Below, one piece after another: positions 31,445 to 36,384 of a DNA stretch of 36,384 bases. The stretch is from JAPLJQ01 sp037143735 (GTDB taxonomy: Bacteria; Desulfobacterota; Syntrophia; Syntrophales; UBA2185): the NCBI GenBank assembly GCA_037143735.1, contig JBAWYD010000008.1, positions 1 to 36,384 on the forward strand, in the 5' to 3' direction. The translations under genes were made by a program, and so were the position numbers. Under the pieces are notes generated by a model. It saw nothing but the letters and a program-made list of their open reading frames with translations, was not told where the DNA came from and ran no database searches. Each line of letters begins with the position of its first letter. The first letter of the stretch is position 1.

Positions 31445-32689
31445 TTAATGTCCATCAAATTTTTTAAATATCAATACCGCATTGACTCCGCCAAAACCGA
31501 ACGTGTTGGTCATGGCGGATTTTATTTCTCTCTTCCTTGCTTCATGAGGGACATAATCGAGGTCGCAGGCCGGATCATGGTTGTCGAGATTTATGGTTGG
31601 CGGAACAATCCCTTCATAAATGGACTTTACCGAAAAAATAGCCTCAATGCCGCCTGCACCACCGAGGAGATGCCCCGTCATGGATTTCGTTGAACTTATT
31701 GCAAGTTTCCCGGAATGCTCGCCAAAGACCTTCTTGATGGCTTCCGTTTCGTAAACATCATTGAGCGGCGTTGCTGTGCCGTGGGCGTTGATATAATCAA
31801 TGTCGCGAGGACTCATCCTCGCATCATTCAGGGCCGCCTGCATGCACCTCGCGGCTCCTTCATGACCTGGAGGCGGCGCCGCTATATGAAACGCATCGCT
31901 TGTGGAGCCGTAGCCGACGATCTCAGCGTAAATCCTGGCGCCCCTATTGAGAGCAAAGGACAATTCTTCCAAAATGAGAATGCCGCACCCTTCGCCGACG
32001 ACAAAACCGTCCCGGTCTCTGTCAAAAGGACGGCTTGCTTTCTCGGGTTCATCATTGCGCACCGATATCGCTCTCATGGCATTGAAGCCGCCGATGCCGA
32101 GAGGACAAATGGCAGCGTCAGCGCCTCCGGCAATCATGACATCGGCATAATTGCCGGTTATCAATCTGGCGGCATCCCCAATGGCGTTGGTCCCCGATGA
32201 GCAGGCTGTTGTTACACAACTTATGGGTCCTCTGGTGTTAAACCGGATAGATACATGGCCGGCCCCAAGGTTGGCGAGAGCCGATGGGATGGAAAAGGGC
32301 GATATCTTTTGGGGGCCTGCCCGGAGAAGTGTGTCTTTTGCTTTTTCGAGCGTTGACAGCCCTCCGATAGCTGATCCAATAATGACACCGGTGCGCTCGG
32401 CAATGTTTTTATGAATACTGAGCCCTGAATCCACCATGGCCATTTCCGCGGCGGCCAGAGAATAAATGATGAAGTCGTCCAGCCGGCGAAGTTCTTTTTT
32501 GTTCACAAATGCAAGGGCATCAAAATTTTTCAGCTCTCCGGCGATTTTCGTTCCGAATCCTGTACAATCAAACTTTGTGATTCTTCCGATTCCTGACCGG
32601 CCTTTGCAGATATTTTGCCAGGTTTCCTTGACGGAATTCCCTGCAGGTGTCAGCGCACCAAGTCCCGTTATAACCGTTCTTCTTTTCAA
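31445..32689 (-). CDS. fabF: Beta-ketoacyl-ACP synthase II
   Basis: Elongates acyl-ACP by decarboxylative condensation with malonyl-ACP. The triad is Cys163 (TTACSSGT) and two histidines (HGTATPLND and SMTGHLLGGAGGIEA, near 303 and 340). The end NTFGFGGVNAVLIF is the family's glycine-rich C-terminus. From the TTG at 32689 the protein is 414 residues starting (M)KRRTVITGLG, the size of E. coli FabF (413). A GTG at 32731 would add 14 residues and overlap the acpP end, without a better ribosome site. The start is therefore uncertain, the product certain. Confidence 0.96.
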   Translation of the reverse strand: MKRRTVITGLGALTPAGNSVKETWQNICKGRSGIGRITKFDCTGFGTKIAGELKNFDALAFVNKKELRRLDDFIIYSLAAAEMAMVDSGLSIHKNIAERTGVIIGSAIGGLSTLEKAKDTLLRAGPQKISPFSIPSALANLGAGHVSIRFNTRGPISCVTTACSSGTNAIGDAARLITGNYADVMIAGGADAAICPLGIGGFNAMRAISVRNDEPEKASRPFDRDRDGFVVGEGCGILILEELSFALNRGARIYAEIVGYGSTSDAFHIAAPPPGHEGAARCMQAALNDARMSPRDIDYINAHGTATPLNDVYETEAIKKVFGEHSGKLAISSTKSMTGHLLGGAGGIEAIFSVKSIYEGIVPPTINLDNHDPACDLDYVPHEARKREIKSAMTNTFGFGGVNAVLIFKKFDGH

Positions 32690-32720
32690 AGAAACACATC
32701 CGCTCTGAGTTTTTTTCAAA

Positions 32721-32957
32721 TTACGTGACACCCTTACTTTTCAGGAAATCGATGACATCCTTTACGGTACGGATTTTTTCCAATTCTTCATCAGCAATTT
32801 GTATTCCGAAATTTTCCTCCATTTCCATGATCAGTTCGACCAGGTCGAGAGAATCGGCACCAAGATCATCTATGAAAGAAGCTTCCGGAATGCATTCTTC
32901 TTTTGTAACATCCAGTTGCTCCATAATAATCTCTATGACCCTTTCTTCGAGTTTCAT
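32721..32957 (-). CDS. acpP: Acyl carrier protein
   Basis: A 78-residue acidic helical protein carrying growing acyl chains on phosphopantetheine. The attachment site is Ser36 in DDLGADSLDLVELIM. It starts MKLEERVIEIIMEQLDV, slightly longer at the start than E. coli AcpP, and has a very strong AGGAGGAGGGG site, in keeping with high expression. It lies between fabG and fabF, the standard order. Confidence 0.97.
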   Translation of the reverse strand: MKLEERVIEIIMEQLDVTKEECIPEASFIDDLGADSLDLVELIMEMEENFGIQIADEELEKIRTVKDVIDFLKSKGVT

Positions 32958-33002
32958 GAAAACCCCTCCTCCTTGTATTCACGTTATTGTAGCTACTCTT
33001 CT

Positions 33003-33746
33003 CTATATATAGAGACCGCCGTTTACACGAATCACCTGCCCCGTGATATAGCCGGCATCCTCTGAAACCAGGAAAGCGACGACTCCCGCCACATCCTCCG
33101 GTTTGCCAAATCTCGCCAGGGGAATCTGATGTATAATGGACTTCTGATGCTCTTTTATCAGATGAGCCGTCATATCGGTTTCGATCAAGCCCGGAGATAC
33201 GGCATTGACGCAGATGTTTCTTGACGCCAGCTCAAGCGCCAGGGATTTCGTGAGCCCTATGATACCCGCTTTGGACGCGGCGTATCCCACCTGACCGGCA
33301 ACTCCAGCCTCGGCGATCACGGAGGTAAGATTAACAATTCTTCCTGAACGCCGCTTTATCATATAGCGGCTGACCGCCCTGCAACAGTTAAAGGCCCCTT
33401 TCAGGTTTGTGTCGATCACGCGATCCCAGTCTTTTTCTTCCATACGGGGCAACAGGCCAACGACGGATATACCGGCATTGTTGACCAGAATATCTACCTG
33501 GCCTTTTTCTCCTGCCATATCTTTAATCGCACACTGGGTTTCCTTGAAGTCTGAGACGTCAAAACGGCATGTCTTGCCTTCAGATCCGCCTTCTCTGATC
33601 ACCCGGAGGGTTTCCAGGGCGGCAGCTTCATTCTGAGCGTAGTTGATATAAACAAAGGCGCCCTGCAATCCAAGTCTGATAGCGACTGCCCGACCGATTC
33701 CTCTTGATGCCCCGGTAATCAGGGCCACTTTTCCTTCAAGTCCCAT
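33003..33746 (-). CDS. fabG: 3-oxoacyl-ACP reductase
   Basis: NADPH-dependent reduction of 3-ketoacyl-ACP. A 247-residue short-chain dehydrogenase: cofactor motif TGASRGIG (about 11-18), NNAGIS, catalytic Ser in NLTSV, and YAASK with the Tyr/Lys pair. PGLIETDMT and the GYITGQVIRVNGGLYI end are FabG-like. I chose the ATG at 33746 because it gives the family length; an ATG at 33770 would add eight residues. The gene upstream is rpmF, only about 50 bp away. In related genomes plsX, fabH and fabD lie between rpmF and fabG, and they are absent here. Confidence 0.95.
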   Translation of the reverse strand: MGLEGKVALITGASRGIGRAVAIRLGLQGAFVYINYAQNEAAALETLRVIREGGSEGKTCRFDVSDFKETQCAIKDMAGEKGQVDILVNNAGISVVGLLPRMEEKDWDRVIDTNLKGAFNCCRAVSRYMIKRRSGRIVNLTSVIAEAGVAGQVGYAASKAGIIGLTKSLALELASRNICVNAVSPGLIETDMTAHLIKEHQKSIIHQIPLARFGKPEDVAGVVAFLVSEDAGYITGQVIRVNGGLYI

Positions 33747-33793
33747 AGTCTCAGATCGCCCGATGAGCATCCCCGATGTCCATGTGTCAGGAT

Positions 33794-33979
33794 TTATGAA
33801 ATCTTTTCAATGGGAACTACCTGTCGCCCTCTGTACGTTCCACAGTTGGAACATGCGCGATGGGGCAGCTTCGGTTCACGGCACTGGGGACATGACGACG
33901 CGAGAACAGGTTTTAGGAAATCATGGGATCGTCTCTTGTTTCTTCTCGTTCTTGAATGTCTTTTTACTGGATTTGGCAT
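33794..33979 (-). CDS. rpmF: 50S ribosomal protein L32
   Basis: A 61-residue basic ribosomal protein. MPNPVKRHSRTRRNKRRSHD is the classic start, and CPQC plus CSNC form the zinc ribbon of the C+ type of L32. I start at the ATG 33979, not the GTG at 33985, because the protein then begins MPNPVKRHS. The site AAGGAAGAG lies inside the end of the yceD gene, so the two are coupled, as is common for this pair. Confidence 0.96.
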   Translation of the reverse strand: MPNPVKRHSRTRRNKRRSHDFLKPVLASSCPQCREPKLPHRACSNCGTYRGRQVVPIEKIS

Positions 33980-33981
33980 AA

Positions 33982-34512
33982 TCACTCTTCCTTCTTAAGC
34001 TTTTTTAAAACGGCCAGCCTCTCGTCTATAAATTCAGTGCGACAATCACAGCTTGTCGTATTTAAATCTTTCCCACAATGGGGACACAGACCTTTGCATG
34101 TTTCCTTACATAGGACCCTCATGGGAATCTGCAACATGATCTGCTCAAAGAGCATGGCATCTAAATCAATCAGATCGTTCTCATAACAACTGTATTCAAG
34201 GTCTTCGGAACTTAATTCCTGCTCTTCCTTGAACTGCCTCTCAGCCGGAATAATCGTATATCTGAAACTGCTCTTTATCGGGAAACCCGTAACCTCAAGA
34301 CACCGGCTGCAGATCGTGGTAATTATCGTTTCTATATTTCCTTCAATGAAAATGGTTTCTTTGAGTTTTTTGACGGAACAGACTACATCGGCACTCTGCA
34401 GGGAAAGTTCCGTTTTCTCCTCTTCTGTCAGAACATTGCGAAACCATTTTCCATCCTTATCAAAATGAAGATTCAGTCCGTCTTCCGGAATATGGCTGAC
34501 ATTAATCTTCAC
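33982..34512 (-). CDS. yceD: YceD/DUF177 family protein
   Basis: A 176-residue protein of the DUF177 family, almost always found upstream of rpmF; linked in other organisms to 23S rRNA accumulation and ribosome assembly, with the exact role unsettled. The C-terminal signature C-K-E-T-C-K-G-L-C-P-H-C-G-K-D-L-N is present, along with an earlier Cys pair (ICSRCLEV) that may help bind zinc. The start at 34512 has AGGTGA nine bases upstream. It is the first gene of the 15-gene minus-strand series. Confidence 0.92.
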   Translation of the reverse strand: MKINVSHIPEDGLNLHFDKDGKWFRNVLTEEEKTELSLQSADVVCSVKKLKETIFIEGNIETIITTICSRCLEVTGFPIKSSFRYTIIPAERQFKEEQELSSEDLEYSCYENDLIDLDAMLFEQIMLQIPMRVLCKETCKGLCPHCGKDLNTTSCDCRTEFIDERLAVLKKLKKEE

Positions 34513-34830
34513 AGTTCACCTGAAAGATAAATTTTCAATATTTAATTTATCCATAGTTGCAAAGTATGAAAGTAGATTATAAATTGTTGTTATTGTCAAG
34601 AACATTTTTATATTTGCCGGGGCGTTGAAAAATGACTCGTCCGGGGCGCAGCAAATTATATAACACACCGTTATTCCTTTTTCCATGGCGAAAGCATCGT
34701 TCCCTGCCTGCAGAGCCGGGCACATGCGATACGACGCCGGATGGAAAGCATTTCCGGGAAATGCGTCTTGACAAAAGGATAAAGGCCACCCTATAAGGGG
34801 GCAGTAAAATAAACGCCAGGATAGACATCA
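34513..34830. other. Divergent promoter region between yceD and gltX
   Basis: No gene seen. On the minus strand an exact TTGACA (34594-34599) and exact TATAAT (34576-34581) are separated by only 12 bp, so they cannot be a pair; one of them probably combines with a weaker partner to drive yceD. The gltX promoter (next entry) lies at the right side. Confidence 0.5.
34768..34797 (+). promoter_or_regulatory. Promoter for gltX
   Basis: TTGACA (34768-34773), 18-bp spacer, TATAAG (34792-34797), about 33 bp before the gltX ATG. Confidence 0.65.
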
Positions 34831-36243
34831 ATGACCGGAAATGAAACAGTCAGAACGCGCTTTGCCCCGTCACCCACGGGATTTCTACATATCGGCGGCG
34901 CCAGAACGGCTCTTTTTGCCTGGCTTTACGCCAGACACTGTAACGGACGATTCATATTGAGAATCGAGGACACCGATCAACTTCGTTCGACGGAGGAATC
35001 AACAAAAGCAATCCTCGATGCCATGACATGGCTGGGACTCAACTGGGACGAAGGACCATTTTTTCAGGCAGAACGTGTTGAGATTCACAGAGACATGGTT
35101 CAAAAGCTCCTCGATGACGGAAAGGCGTATTGCTGCGTATGTACTCCCGAAGAACTGGAGGAGAAAAGGAAAAAAGCCCTCGCCGTGGGGAAAAAACCAA
35201 AGTATGACGGTACCTGCCGGGACAAGAATCTTTCCAGATCGGCAAATTCTGTGGTACGATTCCGCTGTCCCGGGGATGGCACGACAACCGTACGCGACCT
35301 GGTTAAGGGCGTGGTCACCTTCAATAATGAAGAACTGGATGATCTGATCATAGAAAGGCACGATGGATATCCCACGTACAATTTCGCAGTGGTGGTTGAT
35401 GACGCCCAGATGAATATCACACATGTGATCAGGGGGGACGACCACCTTAACAACACGCCTCGACAGATTCTTCTCTACGAGGCGCTGGGTTATCAGGTTC
35501 CCCAATTCGGTCACGTTTCCATGATCATGGGCTCCGATAAGGCAAGACTGAGCAAGCGTCATGGGGCCACATCGGTCATGGCCTACAAGGAAATGGGTTA
35601 CCTTCCCGAGGCTGTTATCAACTACCTGGTCCGGCTCGGCTGGTCTTACGGAGATCAGGAAATTTTTTCTCCGGATGAACTGATTCGTGTCTTTACCCTC
35701 GAGTCTGTCGGAAAATCCGCTGCCGTCTTCAATCCGGACAAGCTTCTCTGGTTGAATCAGCACTACATCAAGGAATGCTCCGCAGAGAGACTCGTTCAGG
35801 AGACCATGTTTTTCTGGGAAAGTCTCAAACTGGATACATCGGATCAGGAATTTCTCCTGAAGATTGTGACGGACCTCAAACCCAGGGCAAGGACCCTGGC
35901 GGAACTGGCTGAAATGAGCCGTTTCTATTTCGACGATGACCTGGATTATGACGAGGACGCGGCAGGAAAATTTTTAAAAGCGGAATTCGCGGACCATCTT
36001 TCCGCAGTGGCCGAGGGCATCCCTCTGTTGCAGGATTATACGAAAAAAGGCATTGAGGATTTCCTGCGGACAATGGCAGGGGAAAGAGGCATCCATCTTA
36101 AAGTAATCGCTCAGCCATTAAGGATTTCTCTGACGGGCAAAACCGTCAGTCCCGGCATTGATGAGGTCATGACCACCCTGGGAAAGGATCGGGTTATTAA
36201 AAGAATCAACCGGGCGATTGAATACTTGAAGCGCAATACCTGA
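34831..36243 (+). CDS. gltX: Glutamyl-tRNA synthetase
   Basis: Charges tRNA-Glu; also supplies glutamyl-tRNA for haem synthesis in organisms using the C5 pathway. The 470-residue class I enzyme has RFAPSPTGFLHIGGART (HIGH motif at 20-23) and RLSKRHG (239-243, KMSKS equivalent). It has a probable zinc site of Cys residues in YCCVCTPEEL and TCR, and a C-terminal anticodon-binding helical domain with RISLTGKTVSPGIDEVM. AGGATAG precedes the start at 34831. The next gene downstream is tRNA-Glu itself, a neat pairing. HipA-family toxins elsewhere inactivate GltX by phosphorylation, and a hipBA operon lies in this window. Confidence 0.97.
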   Translation: MTGNETVRTRFAPSPTGFLHIGGARTALFAWLYARHCNGRFILRIEDTDQLRSTEESTKAILDAMTWLGLNWDEGPFFQAERVEIHRDMVQKLLDDGKAYCCVCTPEELEEKRKKALAVGKKPKYDGTCRDKNLSRSANSVVRFRCPGDGTTTVRDLVKGVVTFNNEELDDLIIERHDGYPTYNFAVVVDDAQMNITHVIRGDDHLNNTPRQILLYEALGYQVPQFGHVSMIMGSDKARLSKRHGATSVMAYKEMGYLPEAVINYLVRLGWSYGDQEIFSPDELIRVFTLESVGKSAAVFNPDKLLWLNQHYIKECSAERLVQETMFFWESLKLDTSDQEFLLKIVTDLKPRARTLAELAEMSRFYFDDDLDYDEDAAGKFLKAEFADHLSAVAEGIPLLQDYTKKGIEDFLRTMAGERGIHLKVIAQPLRISLTGKTVSPGIDEVMTTLGKDRVIKRINRAIEYLKRNT

Positions 36244-36251
36244 TTTTGGCC

Positions 36252-36280
36252 TTGACTTTTTATTGCTGATTGACTAATGA
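36252..36280 (+). promoter_or_regulatory. Possible promoter of the tRNA-Glu gene
   Basis: TTGACT (36252-36257), 17 bp, TAATGA (36275-36280), 26 bp before the tRNA. The -10 box is weak; readthrough from gltX is the alternative. Confidence 0.35.
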
Positions 36281-36306
36281 ATTTCCCTTCACGGTTACCC
36301 AGACAT

Positions 36307-36381
36307 GGTCCCATCGTCTAGTGGTTAGGACGCTGGCCTCTCACGCCGGAAACCGGGGTTCAACTCCCCGTGGGACTACCA
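36307..36381 (+). tRNA. tRNA-Glu (anticodon CTC)
   Basis: A 75-nt cloverleaf with CCA encoded. The acceptor stem GGTCCCA/TGGGACT has a G1-U72 wobble, with discriminator A78. The D stem is GTCT/GGAC. The anticodon stem CTGGC/GCCGG holds loop CTCTCAC, so the anticodon is CTC after U33. The T stem CGGGG/CCCCG holds loop TTCAACT. It reads GAG glutamate codons and lies 63 bp after gltX. Confidence 0.95.
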
Positions 36382-36384
36382 AAA

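Noticed and set aside
34576..34599. Exact TTGACA and TATAAT as a yceD promoter
   Set aside because: The spacing is 12 bp, too short for sigma70 to use both boxes together.
1..36384. CRISPR array, prophage or secondary-metabolite cluster
   Set aside because: No regularly spaced repeats, phage structural genes or biosynthetic megasynthases were seen.

Overview
The window is bacterial chromosome at roughly 50% G+C. It looks like an anaerobic, Gram-negative member of the former Deltaproteobacteria (Desulfobacterota), probably near the Syntrophales; that placement is inferred. The support is an LptE-type lipoprotein, an HtrA periplasmic protease, a Tat-exported selenocysteine formate dehydrogenase with a b-type cytochrome subunit, two ADP-forming acyl-CoA synthetases, a second Sec-type small protein, and a yceD-rpmF-fab-rpiB-glyA-nrdR-rib-nusB gene order typical of this group.

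Layout. 1-3972 (minus): a glutaredoxin-like UxxT selenoprotein, a ferritin/rubrerythrin-like diiron protein, HtrA, a pyruvoyl-dependent arginine decarboxylase and a partial alpha/beta hydrolase. 4119-9285 (plus): an SH3/NlpC-P60 lipoprotein translationally coupled to an ADP-forming acyl-CoA synthetase, then elbB and truA. 9286-12460: an accessory island with a frame-broken ParE-type toxin and its intact antitoxin, remnants of IS630-like and probably IS91-like transposases, and a hipB-hipA operon followed by an orphan RHH (BrnA-like) antitoxin. 12728-14600 (plus): a divergent Nudix protein, then a periplasmic TlpA-like thioredoxin with a 1-Cys peroxiredoxin, closed by a strong terminator. 14600-19700 (plus): the fdnGHI-type formate dehydrogenase operon, read through an in-frame UGA at 15594 and ended by a strong terminator. 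19777-21909 (minus): a second acyl-CoA synthetase with its domains in the reverse order. 22175-22435 (plus): rpsT, starting at UUG.

22432-34512 (minus) is one long housekeeping series, in transcription order yceD, rpmF, fabG, acpP, fabF, rpiB, glyA, dCMP deaminase, nrdR, ribE, ribBA, ribH, nusB, leuS, lptE. It covers fatty acid synthesis, one-carbon and nucleotide metabolism, riboflavin synthesis and translation. Compared with the usual order, plsX-fabH-fabD and ribD are absent from their expected places. 34831-36381 (plus): gltX followed by tRNA-Glu(CTC).

Functionally, formate dehydrogenase and the ADP-forming acyl-CoA synthetases fit formate/electron turnover and ATP recovery from acyl-CoA in a fermentative or syntrophic anaerobe. 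The diiron, peroxiredoxin, thioredoxin and selenoprotein genes suggest protection against oxygen. I found no CRISPR array, rRNA or prophage. The observations most worth following are the conventionally invisible 68-residue selenoprotein, the three-gene hipBA plus RHH operon with a possibly leaderless promoter, the two missing blocks in the biosynthetic cluster, and a 25-bp palindrome present twice.
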